A stretch of DNA of 39,488 bases from Clostridiales bacterium (GTDB taxonomy: Bacteria; Bacillota; Clostridia; Oscillospirales; Oscillospiraceae), in assembly GCA_019418625.1 (NCBI GenBank), contig DYBL01000008.1:1-39488 (forward strand), read 5' to 3'. The position numbers and the translations under genes were made by a program. Below the pieces are notes generated by a model that had not been told where the DNA came from, did no database searches, and saw nothing but the letters and a program-made list of their open reading frames with translations. Below, in pieces: positions 22,618-30,553 of this stretch (positions are counted from its first letter, which is position 1; each line of letters starts with the position of its first letter).

Positions 22618-23619
22618 ATGAGACGCGTCACCATCCGGGACGTGGCCCAGCGGGCGGGGGTCAGCTCCTCCACCGTATCCCGCGTATTGAATGACAGCGC
22701 TTCCATCAGCCAGCGTACCCGTCAGGCGGTGCGGGAGGCGTGTCAGGCGCTCCACTATGTGCCCGACATCACGGCGCGGGGGCTGTCCGGCCACAAGACC
22801 CACACCATCGGCATCATCGTGCCGGATATCTCCAACCCCTATTTTTCCGCCCTGTGTACAGCGGCGGAGGCCGGCGCGTCCGCCAGGGGCTACCGTGCCA
22901 TCCTCTGCAATACCCTCTATGAACCGGTGAACGAACTGGACGCCATTGGCCGGATGCTCTCCCAGCGGGTGGACGGGCTGCTGGTGGCGGCCCACTCACC
23001 GCACACCCAGGCCCAGCACGCCGCCCTTTTGGGCGAGCTGCCCTGCGTGTACTTGGGCAGCAACCACGGCCCGGGGTGCAGCTATGTGGAGGTGGACAAC
23101 GAGCAAGGCGCCTATCAGGCGACCCAGTATCTCTATCGGCTGGGCCATCGCAGGATCGTGTTTCTGGGGGGACGGCAGGATTCCCGGACCCTGGAGCAGC
23201 GGCTGCAGGGCTACCGGCGCTCCATGCTGGCAAACCACCTGATCCCCGATGCCGCTGCCGCGCCGGACGGAACGGAGAACCTGGGTGCCTGGTGTTTTCA
23301 GGAGGCCCGGCGGCTGTTCCGCCAATCCCCCTGTCCCGATGCCGTCATCGCCTATTCTGATATCCTTGCCATGCAGGTGATGGAGGCGGCGGAGGAGTGC
23401 GGACTGCACGCACCGGAGGATTTTTCCGTGATCGGCTTTGACGACATCGCCCTGGGGCGCCTGCCCCATATCCATTTGACCACGGTCTCCCAGCGGGAGA
23501 CACAGGCGGGAGAGCTGGCCATCCGGCGGCTGCTGGAGAAGATCGACGGCAGCGCGGCTGTGACGGAAGATATCCTGGAGCCGGAGCTGGTCATCCGGTC
23601 CACCTGCCGGCGAATATAG
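22618..23619 (+). CDS. LacI family transcriptional regulator
   Basis: A complete 333-residue LacI protein. The N-terminal helix-turn-helix reads VTIRDVAQRAGVSSSTVSRVL, with the hinge-helix region DITARGLSGHKTHTIGIIVP, then a two-lobe periplasmic-binding-protein-like effector domain (VDGLLVAAHS; LGHRRIVFLGG; FSVIGFDDIALG). Members usually repress sugar uptake operons and are released by a sugar or sugar phosphate. It leads an operon with an EEP-fold enzyme and an ABC importer, its likely targets. GGGAGG precedes the ATG. A palindrome at its own promoter suggests autoregulation. Confidence 0.93.
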   Translation: MRRVTIRDVAQRAGVSSSTVSRVLNDSASISQRTRQAVREACQALHYVPDITARGLSGHKTHTIGIIVPDISNPYFSALCTAAEAGASARGYRAILCNTLYEPVNELDAIGRMLSQRVDGLLVAAHSPHTQAQHAALLGELPCVYLGSNHGPGCSYVEVDNEQGAYQATQYLYRLGHRRIVFLGGRQDSRTLEQRLQGYRRSMLANHLIPDAAAAPDGTENLGAWCFQEARRLFRQSPCPDAVIAYSDILAMQVMEAAEECGLHAPEDFSVIGFDDIALGRLPHIHLTTVSQRETQAGELAIRRLLEKIDGSAAVTEDILEPELVIRSTCRRI

Positions 23620-23644
23620 ATGTTAGGAAAGAAGGAGAGCTTTC

Positions 23645-24679
23645 ATGGACGGACTTTCCCTTGCTGAGAGAAACACCCTGGGCGCACTGCTGGATACCCA
23701 GAGCCAGGAGACGGTCATGGCCAAGATCCCGCAGTTTTTCCGGGCGGAGACCGACAATCTGGTCCCGCCGCCGAAAGCGGTGCCGGAGAAGCTGGGCGTG
23801 CTGATGTTCAACATGGAGCGGGGCGTCCATCTGGAGGAGATCCGGGAGTTTCTCCGGGACTGTCCGGATATCCAGCCTTTCGATCTGATATTGGCCAACG
23901 AGCTGGACGACGGGTGCTTCCGCTCCGGCAACAAAAATACCGCCCGGGAGCTGGCCCAGGCCTTCGGCCTCAACTATGCCTGGGGACTGGAATTTATCGA
24001 GCTGGTGGATGAGCGCAATGAAAAGGGCTTCCACGGCAACGCCGTGTTCTCCCGCTGGCCCATCCGACGGGCGGGCGTCATCCGCCTGCCGGAACAGTAC
24101 AACTGGTACTTTGACCGTCAGCGCCGTATCGGCGGACGCCTGGCGGTGTTCGCGGAGCTGGACGTGGGGGGAAAGCCGCTGGGTGTGGTGTCCATCCACC
24201 TGGAAAACCGAACCCATGGCGCCGGGCGCCAGGCCCAGATGTCCGCCATTTTGGAGGCGGTGGACCGGGAACTAGCGGGTATGCCGGTGATCCTGGGCGG
24301 CGATTTGAACACAAACACCTTTGACGGCCGCAGCAAGGAGGATATCGGTGACATTGCCGGGAGCCCGGAGCTGCGCCGCCGCTGTCTGGAGGACGTCTTT
24401 GACTTTGAGCCGCTGCTGCCCATGTGCGCCGCGGCGGGCTACGACATCGTACCCGGCGAGCCCCGGCTGACCCGGCGCAAGCCCCTGCCGGACGGAGACT
24501 TTTTGCCGCTGCGGCTGGACTGGATCTTGCTGCGGGGGCTTGAGGCGGAGGAGAGCCGCATGGTCTCCACCGCCAGGGAGGATCTGACCTATGCCCGTCC
24601 CGGCTCCGCTCTGGAGCGGTTTGCGGGGGCGGAGCTGTCGGACCATAACGCCGTGTGGGCGCTGTGCGCGCCAAAATAA
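23645..24679 (+). CDS. Endonuclease/exonuclease/phosphatase (EEP) fold enzyme
   Basis: A 344-residue protein with no signal peptide, so probably cytosolic. The DNase I-like EEP motifs appear in order: LMFNMERG, the metal-binding Glu in LANELDDG, HGNAVFSRWPI, VSIHLENRT, GGDLNTNT, LRLDWILL and LSDHNAVWA. The fold hydrolyses phosphoester bonds in nucleic acids, inositol phosphates, sphingomyelin or other phosphodiesters. Lying between a LacI regulator and an ABC importer, it more likely processes an imported phosphodiester or phosphorylated sugar than DNA (inference). GAAGGAGAG precedes the ATG. A small hairpin (CCCCGCC/GGCGGGG) follows at 24689-24706. Confidence 0.85.
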   Translation: MDGLSLAERNTLGALLDTQSQETVMAKIPQFFRAETDNLVPPPKAVPEKLGVLMFNMERGVHLEEIREFLRDCPDIQPFDLILANELDDGCFRSGNKNTARELAQAFGLNYAWGLEFIELVDERNEKGFHGNAVFSRWPIRRAGVIRLPEQYNWYFDRQRRIGGRLAVFAELDVGGKPLGVVSIHLENRTHGAGRQAQMSAILEAVDRELAGMPVILGGDLNTNTFDGRSKEDIGDIAGSPELRRRCLEDVFDFEPLLPMCAAAGYDIVPGEPRLTRRKPLPDGDFLPLRLDWILLRGLEAEESRMVSTAREDLTYARPGSALERFAGAELSDHNAVWALCAPK

Positions 24680-24778
24680 GTTGTGTTTCCCCGCCGGAGG
24701 GCGGGGTCCACATAGAAGATCTCAGGAAACGCGAGGAACTGACCCAATCAAAATTTGGATTGAAAAGGAGAAGTTGAC

Positions 24779-25846
24779 ATGAAGAAAACGACAAAACGGT
24801 TTTTTGCCCTGCTGCTGTCCTCCCTGATGGTCCTCACACTGCTGACCGGCTGCGGCGGAGGCGGTGACAAGCCCGCTGAAGAAGGCGAGACCTCCGGCAG
24901 CAAGGAGCTGACCGTCTATACCGCGTTCCCCGAGGCCGAAGTGGCCTACTATTTCAACGCCTTTGAAGAAGCCACCGGCATCAAGGTCAACGCCCTGCGC
25001 CTGTCCGCCGGCGAGATGCTCACCCGCGTGGCTGCTGAGAAGGACAACCCCCAGGCAGCGCTGATGTTCGGCGGCTCCACCGATAACTACATCGCCGCCG
25101 TGGACCAGGGACTGCTGGAGCCCTATCAGTCTCCGGAGCTGGAAAATACCCCCGAGACCTACATCGATCCCACCGGCACCTGGAACCCCATCTATGTGGG
25201 CGCCATCGCCTTTGCCTGCAACAGCGAGTGGTTCACCGAGAAGGGCTATGACTATCCCACCAGCTGGGACGATCTGCTGGATCCCAAGTATCAGGGCCAG
25301 ATCATCATGGCGCACCCCGCCACCTCCGGCACCGCTTACACCGTGCTGGCCACCCTCATCCAGCTCAAGGGTGAGGACGCCGTGTGGGATTATCTGAAGG
25401 AACTGAACAAGAATATGTCCCAGTACACCAAGTCCGGCTCCGCCGCGCCCAACGCCGTGGCGCTGAAGGAGGCCGCCATCGCCCTGACCTTCTCCCACGA
25501 CGGATTGCAGCCCACCACCGAGGGCTATCCCATTGAGCTGAGCTTCCCCTCTGACGGCACCGGCTACGAAGTGGGCGCCATGGCCCTCATCAAGGGCGGC
25601 CCCGCCGACCAGCAGGAAAACGCCAAGAAGTTCATCGACTTCATGTGCTCTGCCGAGGGCCAGAACCTCTATGCCGAGAACAACTCCTTCCGCGTCCCCA
25701 CCAACACCCAGGCCACCGTGGCCGAGGGCCTGGTGACGCTGGATTCCGTGGCTGTCATCGACTATGACGCCGTTTGGGCTGCCGAGAACAAGACCACCTT
25801 CACCGAGCAGTTCGAGGCCAACATCGTTGCCGCTCCCACGGAGTGA
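24779..25846 (+). CDS. ABC importer substrate-binding lipoprotein (AfuA/FbpA-like)
   Basis: A 355-residue binding protein. MKKTTKRFFALLLSSLM with lipobox LTGC forms a lipoprotein signal. The mature part begins KELTVYTAFPEAEVAYYFNAFEEATGIKV, split here as KELTVYTAFPEAEV and FNAFEEATGIKV, and includes YDYPTSWDDLLDPKYQGQI, typical of the iron(III)/phosphonate/hexose-phosphate-binding (class F) group. Ligands in this group range from Fe(III) to 2-aminoethylphosphonate and sugar phosphates. The EEP-fold enzyme upstream favours a phosphorylated ligand, without proving it. AAAAGGAG lies eight bases before the ATG. Confidence 0.9.
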   Translation: MKKTTKRFFALLLSSLMVLTLLTGCGGGGDKPAEEGETSGSKELTVYTAFPEAEVAYYFNAFEEATGIKVNALRLSAGEMLTRVAAEKDNPQAALMFGGSTDNYIAAVDQGLLEPYQSPELENTPETYIDPTGTWNPIYVGAIAFACNSEWFTEKGYDYPTSWDDLLDPKYQGQIIMAHPATSGTAYTVLATLIQLKGEDAVWDYLKELNKNMSQYTKSGSAAPNAVALKEAAIALTFSHDGLQPTTEGYPIELSFPSDGTGYEVGAMALIKGGPADQQENAKKFIDFMCSAEGQNLYAENNSFRVPTNTQATVAEGLVTLDSVAVIDYDAVWAAENKTTFTEQFEANIVAAPTE

Positions 25847-25866
25847 TCGAACCTTCCATATTTGAC

Positions 25867-25895
25867 GGCCTTCCCCCCTTTTTGGGGGGAAGGCC
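25867..25895 (+). other. Intercistronic stem-loop after the ABC binding-protein gene
   Basis: GGCCTTCCCCCC and GGGGGGAAGGCC form a perfect 12-bp stem around five T, followed by CCTTTCC. The tail is a poor T-tract. As in both TRAP operons, it divides the binding-protein gene from the permease gene. Confidence 0.8.
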
Positions 25896-25935
25896 CCTTT
25901 CCAAGGCAAATCCATAGAACGCAGGAGGAACGTAC

Positions 25936-27684
25936 ATGGCCAATACGTCCGGCGCGGGCGGGAAAAGCGCCGCCCGTCTGAAAAAGCGCAATGAGACGAA
26001 GATGATCCTGCGCCAGCCTGTTTTGCTGTTTGCCGTTCTGGCCAGCATCGCCCTGCTGGTGCTGTTTGTGATCTACCCGCTGGGGAAGGTGCTGCTGTTC
26101 AGCCTGACGGATGAAGCGGGCAATTTCTCGCTTTCTCCCCTGCAGGCCCTGTTTTCCACGCCCCGGTATCTGGCCACCTTTGGCCGGACCATGCTGCTGG
26201 GCGTGGTGGTGGCAGTGATCGCCACGTTCATCGGCTACATCTTCGCCTTTACCATCACCCGCACCAATGTGCCCTGTAAGGGCTTTCTCAAGACCATCGC
26301 CACGCTGCCGATCCTGTCCCCGCCCTTTATCCTGTCGCTGTCCATCATCTTCCTGTTCGGCAAGCAGGGTCTCATCACCAACTCCCTGCTGCACATTACG
26401 GACAACAACGTCTACGGCATGGGGAGTTTGGTGGTGGTGCAGGTCATCAGCTTTTTCCCCATCGCCTACATGACTCTCTCCGGCATCCTCTCTTCCATCG
26501 ACGCTTCCGTGGAGGACGCCGCCTGCAACATGGGCGCCAGCCGCTGGCATACGTTCTGGACGGTGACGTTCCCCCTGTCTCTGCCGGGCATCATCTCCGG
26601 CTGCCTGCTGGTGTTCATCCAGTCTCTGGAGGACTTCTCCAACCCCGCCACCATCGGCGGTGATTTCACCACGCTTTCCGTGGAGGTCTACCAGATCATC
26701 AACGGCACCTACGACATGCGCAAGGGCTCCGTGCTGGCCCTTTTGATGCTGGCACCGGCCATGGTGGCGTTCCTTCTGAACAAGTACTGGGTCAACAAAA
26801 AGAGCTTCGTCACCGTTACCGGCAAGCCCACCCAGGCCCGCAAGATGATGGACGAGCCCCACATCAAGTGGCCCCTGTTTGTTTTCTGCATGCTGGTGGC
26901 CGCCGTCATCATCCTGTTCTACGGCACGGTGGTGTTCGGCTCCTTCGTCCAGACCTGGGGCTATAACTACACCCTTACGCTCAGCCAGTACCAGAAGGCT
27001 CTGGAGCAGGGCTGGGACAGCCTGCGCAACTCCATGGTCCTGGGCCTGGTGGCAGCCCTTCTGGGCGGCCTTCTGGGCATGGTCATTGCCTACATCACCG
27101 CCAAGCGCAATTACTACGGCAAGCGGTTCATTGAAGTGTCCTCTGTTTTGATGTTCGCCGTCCCCGGCACCGTGCTGGGCATCGCCTACATCCTGGCCTT
27201 CAACACCGGCCCCCTGGTGCTCACCGGAACCGCCGCCATTCTGGTGATCGTGTTCGTGTTCCGCAACATGCCGGTGGCCATCGAGTCCGGCACCACCACC
27301 CTGCTTCAGATCGACAACTCCATTGAAGAGGCGTCCACCATCCTGGGCGCCGGCAGCGGATACTCCTTCCGCCGCATCACGCTGCCCATGCTGCGCAACG
27401 CCTTCTTCTCCGGCATTGTCTACTCGTTCGTCAAGGCCATCACTGCCGTCAGCGCGGTCATTTTCCTGGTCTCTCCCAAGTGGAACCTGGTCACCAGCAA
27501 GATCTACACCCTGTTCGACCAGGCCAAATACTCCCAGGCGGCGGCCTTCGTCACCATGATGGTGGTCATCCTGCTGGTGTTTATCGGCATCTTCAACGGC
27601 CTGATCAACCTGCTGCTCTCGCCCCGGTCACGCCTTCCCAAGGGAGCCGGCGGGAACACTGAGAAAACGGAGGGTACAACATGA
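25936..27684 (+). CDS. ABC importer dual permease (FbpB-like)
   Basis: A 582-residue protein made of two permease domains of about six helices each, as in iron(III), AfuB and phosphonate-type transporters. The ATPase-contacting EAA loops are visible twice: VEDAACNMGASRWHTFWTVT and EEASTILGAGSGYSFRRITL. The N-terminal 25 residues are hydrophilic and cytosolic. GCAGGAGGAAC precedes the ATG. The stop overlaps the start of the ATPase gene in ATGA, so translation is coupled. Confidence 0.93.
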   Translation: MANTSGAGGKSAARLKKRNETKMILRQPVLLFAVLASIALLVLFVIYPLGKVLLFSLTDEAGNFSLSPLQALFSTPRYLATFGRTMLLGVVVAVIATFIGYIFAFTITRTNVPCKGFLKTIATLPILSPPFILSLSIIFLFGKQGLITNSLLHITDNNVYGMGSLVVVQVISFFPIAYMTLSGILSSIDASVEDAACNMGASRWHTFWTVTFPLSLPGIISGCLLVFIQSLEDFSNPATIGGDFTTLSVEVYQIINGTYDMRKGSVLALLMLAPAMVAFLLNKYWVNKKSFVTVTGKPTQARKMMDEPHIKWPLFVFCMLVAAVIILFYGTVVFGSFVQTWGYNYTLTLSQYQKALEQGWDSLRNSMVLGLVAALLGGLLGMVIAYITAKRNYYGKRFIEVSSVLMFAVPGTVLGIAYILAFNTGPLVLTGTAAILVIVFVFRNMPVAIESGTTTLLQIDNSIEEASTILGAGSGYSFRRITLPMLRNAFFSGIVYSFVKAITAVSAVIFLVSPKWNLVTSKIYTLFDQAKYSQAAAFVTMMVVILLVFIGIFNGLINLLLSPRSRLPKGAGGNTEKTEGTT

Positions 27685-28796
27685 GCAATCAAACCACGGA
27701 GCGCCTGGGCAAAAAGAGTTCCGGCGTGATTTTGAAAGATGTGACGAAAATCTTCCAGCAGCCGGACACCGGCAAGGATTTCGTGGCGGTGGACCATATC
27801 AATCTCCACATTCAGGACGGAGAGATGGTGACGCTGCTGGGTCCCTCCGGCTGCGGCAAGACCACCACGCTGCGCATGATCTCCGGCTTTGAGTATCCCA
27901 CCAGCGGCAGCGTGATGATCGGCGATCGGGACGTGGCCAAGGTGCCGCCCAACAAGCGCGGCATCTCCATGGTGTTCCAGAGCTACGCCCTCTTCCCGCA
28001 CCTGAACATCTGGGAGAACATCGCCTACGGCCTGAAAGTGGCCAAGGTGTCCCAGAGCGAGCTGGTGGAGCGCACCAACGCGGTGGTGGAGATGATGCAG
28101 CTGAGGGGCTTTGAGCGCCGCTTCCCCAACCAGCTCTCCGGCGGCCAGCAGCAGCGTGTGGCCCTGGCCCGCGCCGTGGTCATCGAGCCCAGCGTGCTGC
28201 TGTTCGACGAGCCTCTCTCCAACCTGGACGCCAAGCTCCGGGAGAGCATGCGGGACGAGCTGCGGGCTCTCCAGAAGCGCCTGGGCATCACCTCTTTGTA
28301 CGTCACCCACGACCAGTCGGAGGCCATGGCCATCTCCGACCGGGTGGTCATCATGAAGGACGGCGTCATCTGCCAGGAGGGCTCCCCCACGGAGATCTAC
28401 GAGCAGCCGACGAGCCGCTTTGTGGCCAACTTCATCGGCAAGGCCAACTTCATCGAGGGCACCTTCCGCGGGCTCGACGGTACGTCCGCCCTGGTGGAGG
28501 TGGGCGGCAAGACCATCTCCATCCCCGCGCCCGGCAAGATGGCAGACGTGCAGAAAGACGGCCCCTGCTGCCTGACGGTGCGGCCGGAGTCCATCCAGCT
28601 CTCCGCCCAGGAAGGGCAGCTGCCCGGCCGGGTGTCCCGGGCCACGTACTATGGCGCCAAGGTGGAGTACGAGGTCATGCTGGGCGAGCACCCCATCATC
28701 GTGGAGGTCTACAACCCCCAGCTGACGGAGCGCTTTGCAGAGGGCGACGAGGTGTACATGACCCTCATCAACCGCTGCGTGCGGGTCCTTCGGTAA
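27681..28796 (+). CDS. ABC importer ATPase (PotA/FbpC-like)
   Basis: A 371-residue ATPase. The Walker A motif GPSGCGKTT is at residues 54-62, followed by Q-loop FQSYALFPH, signature LSGGQQQR, Walker B VLLFDEPLSNLD and switch His in VTHDQSEA. A C-terminal TOBE-type domain (about 245-371) follows, common in class F and carbohydrate importers, where it can bind regulators or inducers. All catalytic residues are present, unlike the ABC-like protein at 35080. It is coupled to the permease gene by a four-base overlap and followed by a terminator. Confidence 0.95.
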   Translation: MSNQTTERLGKKSSGVILKDVTKIFQQPDTGKDFVAVDHINLHIQDGEMVTLLGPSGCGKTTTLRMISGFEYPTSGSVMIGDRDVAKVPPNKRGISMVFQSYALFPHLNIWENIAYGLKVAKVSQSELVERTNAVVEMMQLRGFERRFPNQLSGGQQQRVALARAVVIEPSVLLFDEPLSNLDAKLRESMRDELRALQKRLGITSLYVTHDQSEAMAISDRVVIMKDGVICQEGSPTEIYEQPTSRFVANFIGKANFIEGTFRGLDGTSALVEVGGKTISIPAPGKMADVQKDGPCCLTVRPESIQLSAQEGQLPGRVSRATYYGAKVEYEVMLGEHPIIVEVYNPQLTERFAEGDEVYMTLINRCVRVLR

Positions 28797-28814
28797 AAGC
28801 GACAAAGCAACCAT

Positions 28815-28853
28815 CCCCGGTCTGACGCAAGGCAGGCCGGGGGTGATTTTTTT
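28815..28853 (+). terminator. Terminator of the lacI-EEP-ABC operon
   Basis: CCCCGGTCTG and CAGGCCGGGG form a 10-bp stem (one G-T pair, eight-base loop) followed by GTGA and a run of seven or eight T. Confidence 0.88.
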
Positions 28854-28899
28854 GGCTGGAAGCAAGAAGAGATGCAAAAGTTTATAGTCGTTTCGCACA

Positions 28900-28919
28900 A
28901 TAAAATTAAAAAATTTTAT
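28900..28919. repeat. AT-rich inverted repeat upstream of the sugar ABC operon
   Basis: ATAAAATT and AATTTTAT are exact reverse complements around AAAA. It could be an operator, an activator site or an UP-like element for the operon that starts at 29046. The response regulator encoded downstream is one candidate binder. Confidence 0.35.
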
Positions 28920-28979
28920 GCAAAAATGATATTTTTGTGAAATTCCCAAAAATCCTCCCCCGTCATGTGAAAAACGGAC

Positions 28980-29009
28980 GTTTCGCAATGAAACCGTATT
29001 TGATAAAGT
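28980..29009 (+). promoter_or_regulatory. LacI-type operator and weak promoter of the sugar ABC operon
   Basis: GTTTC-GCAAT-GAAAC is symmetric and contains the 12-mer GCAATGAAACCG also present at the LacI promoter (22587-22598). TTTCGC and TAAAGT, 17 bases apart, overlap it as a poor promoter, as expected if an activator is needed. Confidence 0.5.
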
Positions 29010-29045
29010 AATCACAAAAGGAATGTGTGAGGGGAGGAGAACGGC

Positions 29046-30539
29046 ATGGAATATGTACTGGAAATGAAAGATATCAGTAAAACCTTTCCGGGCGTCAAGG
29101 CGCTGGATCATGTTCAGCTGCAGGTGCGGCCGGGAGAGGTCCATGCATTGATGGGCGAGAACGGCGCAGGCAAGTCGACCCTGATGAAGATCCTGATGGG
29201 GATCTACACCAAGGACCCCGGCGGCGAGATCCTGTTTGACGGCAAGCCCTACACGGCCGCCAATCCCAAGGAGGCTATGGATACGGGCGTGGCCATGATC
29301 CACCAGGAGCTCAACCCGATCCTGGATATGACCGTGTATGAAAATATCTTCGTGGGCCGGGAGCTGCGGAAAAACGGCCTGGTGGACAAAAAGGCCGAGA
29401 TGGAGGAAGCCCAGAAGCTCATTGAGGAGTGCGGGCTCCACGTCTCTCCCAAGGAGACGCTGCGCAACCTGACCGTGGCCCAGTGCCAGCTGATCGAGAT
29501 CATCAAGGCCATCTCCGTCAACGCCAAGGTCATCGTCATGGACGAGCCCACCGCCGCCATCACCGAGCGCGAGGTGGAGCTGCTGTTTGAACATATCCGC
29601 CGCCTGAAGGAAAAGGGCGTGGCCATCATCTACATCTCCCACCGCATGGCGGAGATCTTCTCCATCTGTGACCGGGTGAGCGTCTACCGGGACGGCCAGT
29701 ACATCGGCACGGGCACCACGGCGGAGCTGGACGAAAACCAGCTCATCAAAATGATGGTGGGCCGGGAGATCACCGACGTGTATCCCAAGCTGGAAGCGGA
29801 ACAGGGCGAGGTGATCTTCGAGGCCAGGAACATCGTCCGGGCGGACAACAAGGTCAAGGGCGTGAGCCTTTCTGTGCGCCGGGGCGAGATTTTGGGCATC
29901 GGCGGCCTGGTGGGCGCCGGCCGCAGCGAGCTGGTGGAGGGCATCTTCGGTATGCACGCCCTCTCCCAGGGCGAGATCTTCGTCAAGGGCAAAAAGGTGA
30001 AGGTCTCCGCGCCCCAGGACATCATCCGCGAGGGCGTGGCTCTCATCACCGAGGACCGGAAGGTGACGGGCCTGAACCTCAGCGGCTCCGTCAACGACAA
30101 CATCGCCATGGTGGCCATCAAGAAGCTTTTGACCAACGGCCTCTACGACAAGGGCAAGGCCCGCAAGGCCTCCCAGGCGTACATCGAAAAACTGAATATC
30201 AAGACCCCTTCCGGGGATCAGATCGTAGGCAACCTCTCCGGCGGCAACCAGCAGAAAGTCGTCATCGCCAAGTGGCTTTTGAACGAGCCCGACGTCATCA
30301 TCCTGGATGAGCCCACCCGCGGCATCGACGTGGGCGCCAAGCGGGACATCTACCTGCTGCTGGGCAACCTGGTGCGCCAGGGCAAGGCGGTCATCATGAT
30401 CTCCTCGGAGATCCCTGAGCTGATGGGCATCTGCGACCGGATCATGGTCATGTGTGAGGGCAACTATTCCGGCGAGGTCAAGCGGGAGGAATTCTCCCAG
30501 GAGCGCATCATGACGCTGGCCTCCGCCATCAAGGTGTAA
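29046..30539 (+). CDS. Sugar ABC transporter dual ATPase (RbsA/MglA-like)
   Basis: A 497-residue protein with two nucleotide-binding domains. The first has Walker A GENGAGKST (residues 37-45), a somewhat relaxed signature LTVAQCQLIEI, Walker B VIVMDEPTAAI and switch His in ISHRM. The second has the altered P-loop GGLVGAGRSEL normal for this family, an intact signature LSGGNQQKVVIA and Walker B VIILDEPTRGI. Such ATPases power uptake of ribose, galactose, xylose and similar compounds, and sometimes nucleosides or autoinducers. GGGGAGGAG precedes the ATG. The permease follows after 14 bases. The pseudo-ATPase at 35080 resembles this layout. Confidence 0.95.
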   Translation: MEYVLEMKDISKTFPGVKALDHVQLQVRPGEVHALMGENGAGKSTLMKILMGIYTKDPGGEILFDGKPYTAANPKEAMDTGVAMIHQELNPILDMTVYENIFVGRELRKNGLVDKKAEMEEAQKLIEECGLHVSPKETLRNLTVAQCQLIEIIKAISVNAKVIVMDEPTAAITEREVELLFEHIRRLKEKGVAIIYISHRMAEIFSICDRVSVYRDGQYIGTGTTAELDENQLIKMMVGREITDVYPKLEAEQGEVIFEARNIVRADNKVKGVSLSVRRGEILGIGGLVGAGRSELVEGIFGMHALSQGEIFVKGKKVKVSAPQDIIREGVALITEDRKVTGLNLSGSVNDNIAMVAIKKLLTNGLYDKGKARKASQAYIEKLNIKTPSGDQIVGNLSGGNQQKVVIAKWLLNEPDVIILDEPTRGIDVGAKRDIYLLLGNLVRQGKAVIMISSEIPELMGICDRIMVMCEGNYSGEVKREEFSQERIMTLASAIKV

Positions 30540-30553
30540 AGGAAGGGGAAACC

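Noticed and set aside
29046..30539. Treating the relaxed first signature (LTVAQCQL) and altered second P-loop of the RbsA-like ATPase as defects
   Set aside because: Both are normal variations in RbsA/MglA-type dual ATPases; the other motifs are intact.
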